DNA of 53,203 bases from Vibrio ruber DSM 16370 (GTDB lineage Bacteria > Pseudomonadota > Gammaproteobacteria > Enterobacterales > Vibrionaceae): the NCBI RefSeq assembly GCF_900163965.1, contig NZ_FULE01000023.1:1-53203 (forward strand), given 5' to 3'. Of this stretch, positions 45,891 through 53,203 are shown in pieces. The translations under genes were made by a program, and so were the position numbers. The number at the start of each line of letters is the position of its first letter. Within the stretch, counting starts at the first letter, position 1. Under the pieces are notes generated by a model. That model had not been told where the DNA came from. It ran no database searches and saw only the letters and a program-made list of their open reading frames with translations.

Positions 45891-48239
45891 ATGCAAAAAA
45901 CAGAAATTAGATCTATCGCGGAAAAACTAATTCCAGCTTATAAGTCAGAGGATTTTGAAAAAATTCTGTCACAGATGACGGAAGATGAGTCCCCCTCTGT
46001 CAAATTACTTGTAAAAATGGAGTTAAATCGGGTCATGGGGCCTTGCACCAAGACTGTCGATCTCCGCGGACGCGTTCAGGGTGAATGTCGAGAATACCTT
46101 CTGGATGGTCTGCGTCACTGGCTCGATGATGTCGCCTTTAATGACTACTACAAATATATCAAAAAATTTGGCGGTTATACCGAAGGAGTATGGGAAGCCC
46201 TTTACAATACTCGCAATAACTTTCGGGTGATGAAAGAAAGAAATACCGACAACCAGCCTGCAATTACAGATTCAGATAGCCCTTTTGAAGTGGAAACAAT
46301 TCAATTAGGCTACGACCTGAAACGCAGAGAAAACCGAATGAGGCTTGCTTCTCAGGTTGATATTACCTTACCCAACGGACAACAAGTGGCAGCCGTCACG
46401 CTCGACTTCTCCCCTTCTGGTGCAAAAATCAAAGTACCTAGCGCTTTTGACTACAAATTGGGAGAAAACATTCATCTCCATTTTACTGAACTTGAGCAAA
46501 AACATCCGCATCTTGAAGACCTCCAGTCTCAGGTAGAGTACCGCATACTCGGCATTGATGAATCGCTTGAAAATGATGCTGTCAAATTTCTTCGCCTTAT
46601 CAAACTCAGCGAGACACAGGTGCTCGAACAAGTCATTCAGGAACACTTGTTTAATGAAACCCAGAAAGCACGCCATGACAACCAAGATAAAATCGCTCGG
46701 GCCAGAACTCGGGCCTACGAACATACTTTTCTCAAACATGCTTGCCAGCTTCCGGTCTTTTTTCAGGGAAATGAACTCAAAGTGGTTCTTTTGACCGAAA
46801 GCAACCATAACATCTGGCAATACTGGCATGACGAAAGAAACCAGCAGTCACTGGGCAATTTGTTTAACCCGCAACGTATGTCGCTACTGGCAAAACAAGG
46901 CGTGAGCGAAAGCAGCAATACCCTCTACACCTTTAAACATGACTATCAAGAAAAATGTCTGTTTTTTTCCATGATGAAGTCAGAAGCAACCCCCGAATTG
47001 CGCAAATTATTTTGGCACATCGGTGCAAAAAAGGAGTCGTGGCGCGCTTTTCGTATCTCAATGTTTGAGCTTAGCGCCCAGGAACGGGAAAGTCTTGTCA
47101 CTGAATCTCCCGAGCTGACTAAACATCTTTCCTCACTGACTCACTGCGGTATTTTACAAGAGGTCAGCAATCCTGAAACCGCAGCCGATTATCTGCTGGT
47201 CGATAAACCACAAATGCCCAGCAGTGAATTGAATGTTTTTCGTCATCCGAGAAAAGTAAACGGTTACCCTATTTCTATCTTCTTCGATGCCCGCTCTCAA
47301 CGCAGAGAGCCTCGCTACCGACTCAGCTCTCCGGTCACAATTCAAACCAATCAAGGCGAATTAATCAGCGGAAAAACCATTGATCTGTCCAAACGAGGGG
47401 TTTACATCACACTTGAAGCCCCTGTTGTCCTGAAAGTCGGAGATTTGGTCAACGTCGATTTTATTGAACTCAAAGCCTATAACAAGAAATTGCCACTGGA
47501 TCAGGTTCCCTATCAGATCGCCCGAATCACGCCCAATGGTCAACGTATTCAGTTATCGATTCAGGAAGACAGCCACACCATCAAAATCATTCGTTTTTTC
47601 AACCGGCTAATTGAAAGCAACCGGGATAAATTAATCGAAAATAACGAAGTTCGCCCCAGCTTGGACTTGCTCGAGCAACTGCATCATATTCTGTTGGATA
47701 AAATTGTCTGCTCACCGCTCTTTGTCGAACGTCAGGGAGCTTATCTTAAAACCAGCGCAATTGGCATCAAGAGCCCATTATCGTCCTATCAGGTTTTACT
47801 GGCAAAGCTCGGGCATGGGGAAGGTTATATGTCTCTGGACCCCATTTTCAAAGGACATAGCAATACCCTGATCGCGCAACCGATGAAACATGTTGATGGC
47901 GCAAAGCCTCACTATTTTGATATCTATTTTTCCGTCAGAAAGTTCGGTAGCCGCGTCCAGTCGATTGAAACGCGCTTGTTATCCGATTTTAACACCACCC
48001 AAGAGCGGATCGCCTTCATTCAGGACTCGTTAGTTATGGGCGATATTTATATTCTCAGGTATTGTGCCATCGCTGTATTCCACCCCATAGCAACATTATT
48101 ACGTTCCGATCTGGATGAACTGTCACTGATTAGTATGCATCATGCCAAGTCCATCGAAAAATCGATTGCTTCAATTGTGGGTTATGGTGAATTTTTCGAT
48201 ATCACCGAAGAAGTGCTACTCCGCCTGGAAATCAACTAA
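45891..48239 (+). CDS. Large protein with two PilZ domains (c-di-GMP receptor candidate)
   Basis: The 782-residue protein has two PilZ domains. The first has RRENR at 145-149 and DFSPSG at 172-177; the second has RREPR at 471-475 and DLSKRG at 498-503. RxxxR and (D/N)xSxxG are the c-di-GMP contacts. Each is followed by beta-barrel sequence. The N-terminal 100 residues and the regions between and after are of no known fold to me. No membrane helix is seen. From memory this is the V. cholerae VC2344 gene. It is divergent from radA. Confidence 0.85.
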   Translation: MQKTEIRSIAEKLIPAYKSEDFEKILSQMTEDESPSVKLLVKMELNRVMGPCTKTVDLRGRVQGECREYLLDGLRHWLDDVAFNDYYKYIKKFGGYTEGVWEALYNTRNNFRVMKERNTDNQPAITDSDSPFEVETIQLGYDLKRRENRMRLASQVDITLPNGQQVAAVTLDFSPSGAKIKVPSAFDYKLGENIHLHFTELEQKHPHLEDLQSQVEYRILGIDESLENDAVKFLRLIKLSETQVLEQVIQEHLFNETQKARHDNQDKIARARTRAYEHTFLKHACQLPVFFQGNELKVVLLTESNHNIWQYWHDERNQQSLGNLFNPQRMSLLAKQGVSESSNTLYTFKHDYQEKCLFFSMMKSEATPELRKLFWHIGAKKESWRAFRISMFELSAQERESLVTESPELTKHLSSLTHCGILQEVSNPETAADYLLVDKPQMPSSELNVFRHPRKVNGYPISIFFDARSQRREPRYRLSSPVTIQTNQGELISGKTIDLSKRGVYITLEAPVVLKVGDLVNVDFIELKAYNKKLPLDQVPYQIARITPNGQRIQLSIQEDSHTIKIIRFFNRLIESNRDKLIENNEVRPSLDLLEQLHHILLDKIVCSPLFVERQGAYLKTSAIGIKSPLSSYQVLLAKLGHGEGYMSLDPIFKGHSNTLIAQPMKHVDGAKPHYFDIYFSVRKFGSRVQSIETRLLSDFNTTQERIAFIQDSLVMGDIYILRYCAIAVFHPIATLLRSDLDELSLISMHHAKSIEKSIASIVGYGEFFDITEEVLLRLEIN

Positions 48240-48291
48240 TCCGACGTTAAAATATGACCAGCACTTCTTATCTTGCTTATCATAAAGCGCA

Positions 48292-49242
48292 TCACTCGAC
48301 TGAAGAGTGCAACATCAAGCTTGCCGATAAAATACAGAGAACACCACCCAACTGCGCACAGCGAATTGCAGATTGCGCCTGAGCTTCAACTTTCGGCTTT
48401 GCATGAAACGCAATTCCCAACCCCGCAGCATCCATCATCACTAAGTCATTCGCACCATCGCCAACCGCAACCGTATTGGCCGGTTTGAGACTATATTGAG
48501 CCGTCAGACGGCGTAAAATGTCTGCTTTGGTCTGGGCAGAAACAACCTCACCCAGCACTTGTCCCGTCAGGCGGCCATCAGCAATTTCCAGTACATTCGA
48601 CTGCGCGAAATCCAGCGCAAGCATCTCTTGCAAATAATCAGAGAAGTAAGTAAAACCACCGGACGCAATCGCGGTTCGCCAACCGAAATCTTTTAATGCC
48701 GAGATCAACTCGCGCAACTCTGGCATCAAAGGCAGTACCTGCCGAACCTGGGCGAGAATATTCGCATCTGCACCGGTTAACTGAGCAACACGCTGACGGA
48801 GGCTCTGCTCAAAATCCAGCTCGCCCTGCATGGCTCGTTCCGTGACTGCTGATACTTCCGCTCCGACGCCGGCCAACTTAGCAATTTCATCAATACATTC
48901 AATCTGAATCGCAGTTGAATCCATGTCCATCAGTAGCAATCCCGGCTGGCTTAAATCAGGAATCGCCTCGATACTGGCATAATCCACCTGTAACTGTTGC
49001 AGACTCTGTTCATGAGATATCGTTAAATCCCCGGCCATTAGAGCCACATCATAGTGACCGACCCGCCAAATCCGATGAATGGGATTGAACATGCCGGTTA
49101 ATTCATCAAGCTGAGTAAAAAAATCAGGAGACAGGGAGGCACTGTATAAAATCCAGTTCGCCTGAACATCTTGAATCCGTTGCTGCAACTGTTCAGCGAG
49201 TGCCGTCTTTTGTGTGATTAACAATGTCTTTTGCGAGTTCAT
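48292..49242 (-). CDS. serB: Phosphoserine phosphatase
   Basis: The 316-residue HAD enzyme has motif I DMDST (Asp106, Asp108), motif II ASGGFTYFSDYL, and motif III VGDGANDLVMMDAAGLGIAFH. The N-terminal part (about 1-95) is an ACT-like regulatory extension as in E. coli SerB. It makes serine from phosphoserine. It is divergent from ytjB, as in E. coli. Confidence 0.95.
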   Translation of the reverse strand: MNSQKTLLITQKTALAEQLQQRIQDVQANWILYSASLSPDFFTQLDELTGMFNPIHRIWRVGHYDVALMAGDLTISHEQSLQQLQVDYASIEAIPDLSQPGLLLMDMDSTAIQIECIDEIAKLAGVGAEVSAVTERAMQGELDFEQSLRQRVAQLTGADANILAQVRQVLPLMPELRELISALKDFGWRTAIASGGFTYFSDYLQEMLALDFAQSNVLEIADGRLTGQVLGEVVSAQTKADILRRLTAQYSLKPANTVAVGDGANDLVMMDAAGLGIAFHAKPKVEAQAQSAIRCAQLGGVLCILSASLMLHSSVE

Positions 49243-49344
49243 GAAATTTACCTGTAATGAAAGTAACCCGACGTTAACCTATTGCAATTTAAAAACGCAA
49301 GTATCAATATGACTTCTGATAAAATTTCTTGTGGTTAAGGTACG

Positions 49345-49956
49345 ATGAGTGGTTCTCTGTTCTCACTACGCGTAGTTCTACGTATCATTGCAGTCCTCAG
49401 TGTCGTCATGATGTTTGTTTTTACGGCAGAAAACAGTGTGATGATTAGTAAAGGTAATGAAAAAATTCAGGCCAACCAGCTGGAGACCCTGACGAAACTG
49501 CTGATCTCACAAGCCTCGCTCACGGCCAGTAGTTTTCTGGCCGAGCAGGATGAAGAAAAACTGAAATCACTGACCAACCAACTGGCACATGATCGATTAG
49601 TGTTTGATGCGACGATTTATGATGCTGAAGGGGTGCAAATTGCCGCAAGCGACTCGGCACTCAGTGTCCGGGATGTCTTAGGTCTGGATACGCCGCTGAA
49701 AACAGCGAGCATTGGCAGACAACAATTGGTTGAACCGGTTTTACACGACAATAACGTGATTGGTTTCATTCGTATTACGTTTGAAACGGGGAAAGTGACG
49801 GCCATCTCCGATCACCATTATCGGAAAAGTGATCGCTATATGTATTTAATGATCTTGGCAAGCTTTACCAGTGGGATTCTGTTGACCTTATTACTCCGAC
49901 GTCAAAAAAGAAGAGCTCGTCAGGGTGAAAATTTACTGTTAAAAAATGCAGGGTGA
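49345..49956 (+). CDS. ytjB: YtjB/SMP family membrane protein
   Basis: The 203-residue protein has an N-terminal membrane helix (10-28), an extracytoplasmic sensor-like domain and a C-terminal helix (about 166-183) with a basic tail (RRQKRRARQG). It resembles E. coli YtjB (formerly Smp), which is also divergent from serB. Function is unknown. Confidence 0.85.
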   Translation: MSGSLFSLRVVLRIIAVLSVVMMFVFTAENSVMISKGNEKIQANQLETLTKLLISQASLTASSFLAEQDEEKLKSLTNQLAHDRLVFDATIYDAEGVQIAASDSALSVRDVLGLDTPLKTASIGRQQLVEPVLHDNNVIGFIRITFETGKVTAISDHHYRKSDRYMYLMILASFTSGILLTLLLRRQKRRARQGENLLLKNAG

Positions 49957-49971
49957 GCACTGCCCACCCTG
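49949..49971 (+). terminator. Hairpin at the ytjB stop
   Basis: CAGGGTG and CACCCTG form a 7-bp stem with a 9-base loop, overlapping the ytjB stop codon. No T-run follows. It may be shared with deoD, which converges from the right. Confidence 0.4.
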
Positions 49972-50004
49972 TCGATTGAATCTATCGTTCAACGGAATCA
50001 AGCT

Positions 50005-50724
50005 TTACTGCGTATCACCAATCAACACGGATTCCAGCGCAATCTCAATCATGTCGCTGAATGTTGTCTGACGCTCCTGAGAAGTCGTCTGTTCGCCGGT
50101 CTTGATATGGTCAGACACGGTACAAATCGTTAACGCTTTTGCACCATATTCGGCAGCAACACCATAAATACCGGCCGCTTCCATCTCTACACCGATAATG
50201 CCGTATTTATCCATGACATCAAACATCTCCGGATCCGGCGTATAAAATAGCTCCGCAGAAAACAGGTTACCGACTTTCACATCAATACCGCGTGCTTTGG
50301 CTGCTTCTTCAGCCGCTTTGACCATCTGATAATCAGCGATGGCTGAAAAATCATGATTTTTGAAGCGGATGCGGTTCACTTTTGAGTCCGTACAGGCCCC
50401 CATACCAATCACTACATCACGGATATGAACATCTGCACGAACCGCACCGCAGCTGCCGACGCGAATCACTTTCTTGACCCCAAAATCTTTAATCAGTTCG
50501 GTGACATAAATCGAACATGATGGAATCCCCATACCATGCCCCATCACAGAGATCTTCCGCCCTTTATATGTTCCGGTATAACCGAACATATTTCTCACAT
50601 CGCAAACTTGTACGACGTCATCTAAAAAGGTTTCGGCAATATACTTTGCTCTGAGTGGATCTCCCGGCATCAAAACGACATCGGCAAAATCACCCATTTC
50701 AGCATTAATATGTGGCGTAGCCAT
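50005..50724 (-). CDS. deoD: Purine nucleoside phosphorylase
   Basis: This 239-residue protein has the PNP/UDP phosphorylase fold: [40 protein letters not shown] and [15 protein letters not shown]. It phosphorolyses purine (deoxy)nucleosides to (deoxy)ribose-1-phosphate. It lies 36 bases after deoC; in most vibrios deoA and deoB lie between them. Confidence 0.95.
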   Translation of the reverse strand: MATPHINAEMGDFADVVLMPGDPLRAKYIAETFLDDVVQVCDVRNMFGYTGTYKGRKISVMGHGMGIPSCSIYVTELIKDFGVKKVIRVGSCGAVRADVHIRDVVIGMGACTDSKVNRIRFKNHDFSAIADYQMVKAAEEAAKARGIDVKVGNLFSAELFYTPDPEMFDVMDKYGIIGVEMEAAGIYGVAAEYGAKALTICTVSDHIKTGEQTTSQERQTTFSDMIEIALESVLIGDTQ

Positions 50725-50760
50725 CTTTTTTCTCCTTAACTAACTATCAGATCGCGCTGA

Positions 50761-51537
50761 TTAATATGAATCAGAACTCTGAGAAACTTCTGTACCTTCT
50801 AATGTTGCCAAGAGATGGTTCAACAAACTGGATGCCCCGAAACGGTAGTGACGACTGTCAGCCCACGCTTCTCCCATCAGCTCATCAGCCATCGACAAAT
50901 AAAGCGCAGCTTCCTGTGCGGTTCTCACACCACCGGCAGGTTTAAAACCAACTTTGTCAGCGACATCCAGATCGCGAATCACTTCCAACATCATTCTGGC
51001 ATAAGCCGGTGTTGCATTTTCTGCAACTTTGCCGGTCGAGGTTTTAATAAAATCGGCACCGGCACGAATCGCAATTTCTGAAGCTTGTTTAATCAATGCT
51101 TCTGTTTTTAATTCACCCGTTTCAATAATGACTTTCAGTAAGATATCGCCACAAGCCGCTTTACACTGCTTGACCAATTCAAAGCCAACCTGCTCATTGC
51201 CATTGATTAAAGCACGGTAAGGAAAAACCACATCGACTTCATCTGCACCATAGGCAATCGCAGCTCGTGTCTCTGCAACCGCGACCTCGATATCGTCACG
51301 TCCATGCGGGAAATTAGTGACCGTCGCAATTCTGACATCTGGTGTACCTTGCTCCCGGAGCGCTTTCCTGGCAACCGGAATAAAGCGAGGGTAAATACAA
51401 ATTGCAGCTGTTGTTCCAAAAGGGGTCTGCGCACTCTGACACAACGAAACCACTTTTTCTTCCGTATCATCGTCATTCAGCGTGGTTAAATCCATCAAGG
51501 TTAACGCCCGTTGAGCTGCTGACTGTAATTCGTTCAT
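50761..51537 (-). CDS. deoC: Deoxyribose-phosphate aldolase
   Basis: The 258-residue class I aldolase has the Schiff-base lysine in [11 protein letters not shown] and the conserved KVIIETGEL and [10 protein letters not shown] segments. It splits deoxyribose-5-phosphate to acetaldehyde and glyceraldehyde-3-phosphate. GGAG precedes the ATG by six bases. It is first in the short deoC-deoD operon. Its 418-base upstream gap holds four GTCAC/GTGAC elements. Confidence 0.95.
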   Translation of the reverse strand: MNELQSAAQRALTLMDLTTLNDDDTEEKVVSLCQSAQTPFGTTAAICIYPRFIPVARKALREQGTPDVRIATVTNFPHGRDDIEVAVAETRAAIAYGADEVDVVFPYRALINGNEQVGFELVKQCKAACGDILLKVIIETGELKTEALIKQASEIAIRAGADFIKTSTGKVAENATPAYARMMLEVIRDLDVADKVGFKPAGGVRTAQEAALYLSMADELMGEAWADSRHYRFGASSLLNHLLATLEGTEVSQSSDSY

Positions 51538-51955
51538 ATACCACTCCGTTTTTAATAAACTATCTCAAATCGACATTCGATCATTTTATCCTACCGGTAC
51601 GTCACGGATATAGGAGAATCAAGTCTCCACCAGTCACGCAATCGGTTTGTATCTCATTCTGTGACTGGACAATCGTCACAAATAAAAAAGGCTTCAAGGT
51701 ATCAATTCTTTATATGTAGTGGACGAGTGAATTTGACCACTTGATTGGACGTTTGCAATAACTAAAGTTATTCGCACATTGCTAAATTAGCAAAGTCTCT
51801 GGCTCGTTTCTGTCCATCTACGTTTCAGCTTGTTTGGGCTGAAGCATTTCTACCCCTAAGTTTGCTAACCCAAGTTTTAGGACACCTTTCTTTTGTCATT
51901 AATTGACTTATTTTTGGTAATGCTAAAACGGGCTAAGATACTGGTGGTTATTCAG
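51538..51955. promoter_or_regulatory. 418-base gap before deoC: repeated GTCAC elements and palindromes
   Basis: GTCAC or its complement occurs at 51601, 51633, 51661 and 51675. The pairs form perfect inverted repeats, CCAGTCAC/GTGACTGG (51630-51637, 51661-51668) and TGTGAC/GTCACA (51660-51665, 51675-51680). These may be operators of the deo genes, but I cannot name the regulator. Two tight palindromes, at 51757-51772 and 51779-51793, lie nearer the LysR gene. A short open tail (minus strand, 51818-51895, ending PKQAET) could be a gene relic. No intact gene is seen. Confidence 0.45.
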
Positions 51956-52843
51956 TTATAGCGTGTTTAGGTATTTATTGACTTCTTCAATCAGCCAGTT
52001 AAAGAAAGCCTCATGTCTCATTTCAAATCCTTCTTGATTACGCCAGACTAACCAATATGGGTAAGGATAAGGAGCCGTTACTGTAGAAAGTTGTACCAGT
52101 TCTCCTCGCTGAATGGCATCATGTACAAGACTTCGACGCTCCAACGCTATTCCTTGACCTAAACGAACCGCTTGTAATACCAGATTTGAGTCATTGCTGC
52201 ATAGCCCAGTACGATGAATCTCTACATCAAGTCCTACGGCTTGGCACCATGGTTGCCATGACTCCGTGTTAAAGACGATCTGGCTTTCAATTATTTCGTT
52301 AGGGGTTGATGGTAAAGATCCATTATTAAAATGTGGAGCAGCGACTACGACTAGTTCGTCATTCAAAAGTGGATATTTATTGACACCATCCCAATCGCCA
52401 TTACCCATCCGAATGCCTATATCAACCGGTTCTTTAACCATGTTAGTAACGGAAAGGCTAGCTTGAAGTCTTATACATATATTTGGATACAACTGCTCAA
52501 AACTCGGTAAACGCGGTATTAGCCAATACATACCAAATGAAGGAAGAACGTTAACGACGAGTTCTGTTGATTTTGGTTGTGTCTTAATTAATCGGGTCGC
52601 TTCAGAAATACCATTTAAGGATTCCCTAACCTGCAAGGCATATAGTCGTCCATTCTCACTGATTTGCAGTCCTCGTCCTTCTCTAGCGAACAGAGTGACA
52701 CCTAACATTTCTTCTAAAACTTTAATCTGTTGACTGATCGCTGAATGAGTTACATGTAATTCTTTAGCTGCTGTTGTAATACTGCCAAGCCTGGCTACTG
52801 CTTCGAAACTACGCAGACTAGCTATCGGGGGAAAATTTGACAT
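51956..52843 (-). CDS. LysR-family regulator, GcvA/TrpI-like
   Basis: The 295-residue protein has the helix-turn-helix LRSFEAVARLGSITTAAKEL, then HSAISQQIKVLEEML, and an effector domain with DIGIRMGNGDWDG. It fits the GcvA/TrpI group. The sequence and surroundings are more AT-rich than the core genes. Such genes usually sit divergent to their target, and here the upstream side is interrupted by the IS element only 129 bases from the start codon. The target is therefore probably displaced. Confidence 0.85.
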   Translation of the reverse strand: MSNFPPIASLRSFEAVARLGSITTAAKELHVTHSAISQQIKVLEEMLGVTLFAREGRGLQISENGRLYALQVRESLNGISEATRLIKTQPKSTELVVNVLPSFGMYWLIPRLPSFEQLYPNICIRLQASLSVTNMVKEPVDIGIRMGNGDWDGVNKYPLLNDELVVVAAPHFNNGSLPSTPNEIIESQIVFNTESWQPWCQAVGLDVEIHRTGLCSNDSNLVLQAVRLGQGIALERRSLVHDAIQRGELVQLSTVTAPYPYPYWLVWRNQEGFEMRHEAFFNWLIEEVNKYLNTL

Positions 52844-52971
52844 GTAAGTATCTCTTAATATTTTTGGTAGAAAATACTGATTTTAAATTCTAAATAACAT
52901 AGATAATGTAAGTATTGTTAAACATTCAAACTGTTAGTCAAGAGGAACGATAAGGAAACATAGGTTGGACA

Positions 52972-53203
52972 TGACCTGCCCCCAAGAATTAATCCAAAAT
53001 TTCATTAGTAATGCTTATTAAATCACCATTGTTCGTTACTGTTCTTGTGGTTGCTGCAAACTCAGATGGAGTCAGATAATCCAGTGCTGAGTGAGGACGA
53101 TTTTCATTGTAATCCATACGCCAGCTACTGATGAGTTCACGAGCATGACTCAGATCCCGAAACCAATGTTCGTTTAAACATTCATCGCGGAACTTTCCGT
53201 TAA
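52972..53203 (-). mobile_element. IS3-family insertion sequence, orfB-side end (partial)
   Basis: The outer end TGACCTGCCCCC begins at 52972. It is inverted relative to the end at 233, so both are ends of one type of element, in direct orientation across the window. 232 bases are visible. The preceding sequence has AAGGAAACATAG just upstream, perhaps the ribosome site of a gene interrupted here. Confidence 0.85.
52989..53203 (-). CDS. IS3-family transposase OrfB, C-terminal part (runs off the window)
   Basis: The minus strand encodes NGKFRDECLNEHWFRDLSHA, then RMDYNENRPHSALDYLTPSE, ending with TNEILD and a TAA at 52989-52991. The glutamate in FRDECLN is the last residue of the DDE catalytic triad of IS3-family integrase-like transposases. 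No stop or frameshift is seen in the 71 visible codons, so it could be part of an active element. Confidence 0.9.
   Translation of the reverse strand, partial: NGKFRDECLNEHWFRDLSHARELISSWRMDYNENRPHSALDYLTPSEFAATTRTVTNNGDLISITNEILD

Noticed and set aside
51660..51680. CRP site upstream of deoC
   Set aside because: TGTGA and TCACA are separated by 11 bases, not 6, so it does not fit a CRP site.
1..53203. A composite transposon carrying the whole window
   Set aside because: The content is core chromosome in an order expected for Vibrio, not cargo, so the IS ends most likely mark separate insertions or contig breaks.

Overview
The window looks like a piece of the large chromosome of a Vibrio or a close relative. 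It carries a complete Na+-translocating NADH:quinone reductase operon (nqrABCDEF) with its maturation gene nqrM. It also holds a long run of genes that, from memory, lie in much the same order in Vibrio cholerae around VC2286 to VC2350: bolA, rlmG, yajG, ampG, panE, yajL, csdA/csdE, tcdA, mltA, argA, recD/recB/recC, dapD, galR, an HD-GYP gene, an acyl-CoA ligase, a second fusA, radA, a PilZ gene, serB, ytjB, deoD and deoC. The order comes from recall, not from an alignment. No rRNA, tRNA, CRISPR array, prophage or integron was seen.

Layout. 1-233 is the end of an IS3-family insertion sequence that has cut off the 3' end of an EamA-type transporter gene; a divergent LysR gene follows. 2.1-3.2 kb is a SplB-like radical SAM gene behind an excellent LexA box. 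3.5-9.8 kb is nqrM and nqrF to nqrA, all on the minus strand, with no apbE between nqrF and nqrM. 10.3-17.4 kb holds bolA (minus) and then rlmG, a yajG-cyclophilin-ampG group and a panE-yajL-csdA group (plus). 17.5-19.9 kb holds csdE, tcdA and mltA (minus). 20.1-21.5 kb is argA behind an ArgR-like box. 22-31.5 kb is the RecBCD recombination nuclease (recC, recB, recD, minus). 31.6-36.1 kb has a LysR gene, SOS-controlled yebG, dapD, and an adenine-deaminase/cyclotransferase pair. 36.3-42 kb has galR, an HD-GYP phosphodiesterase, an acyl-CoA ligase, a DUF1127 protein and a LysR gene. 42-51.5 kb has fusA2, radA, a two-PilZ protein, serB/ytjB and a reduced deoC-deoD pair. 51.5-53.2 kb is AT-richer, with palindromes, a LysR gene and a second IS3-family fragment in the same orientation as the first.

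Functional themes. There are four parts of DNA damage handling (RecBCD, RadA, and two LexA-box genes, yebG and the SplB-like enzyme). Sodium-based respiration is represented by Nqr. Sulfur and tRNA modification is represented by csdA/csdE/tcdA. Cyclic-di-GMP metabolism is represented by an HD-GYP phosphodiesterase and a two-domain PilZ receptor. Most of the window is ordinary core chromosome. I found no clearly new multi-gene system. The observations most worth following are the SOS-controlled SplB-like enzyme, the two gene losses inside otherwise conserved clusters (apbE; deoA and deoB), the large hairpin after argA, and the IS-bounded edges.
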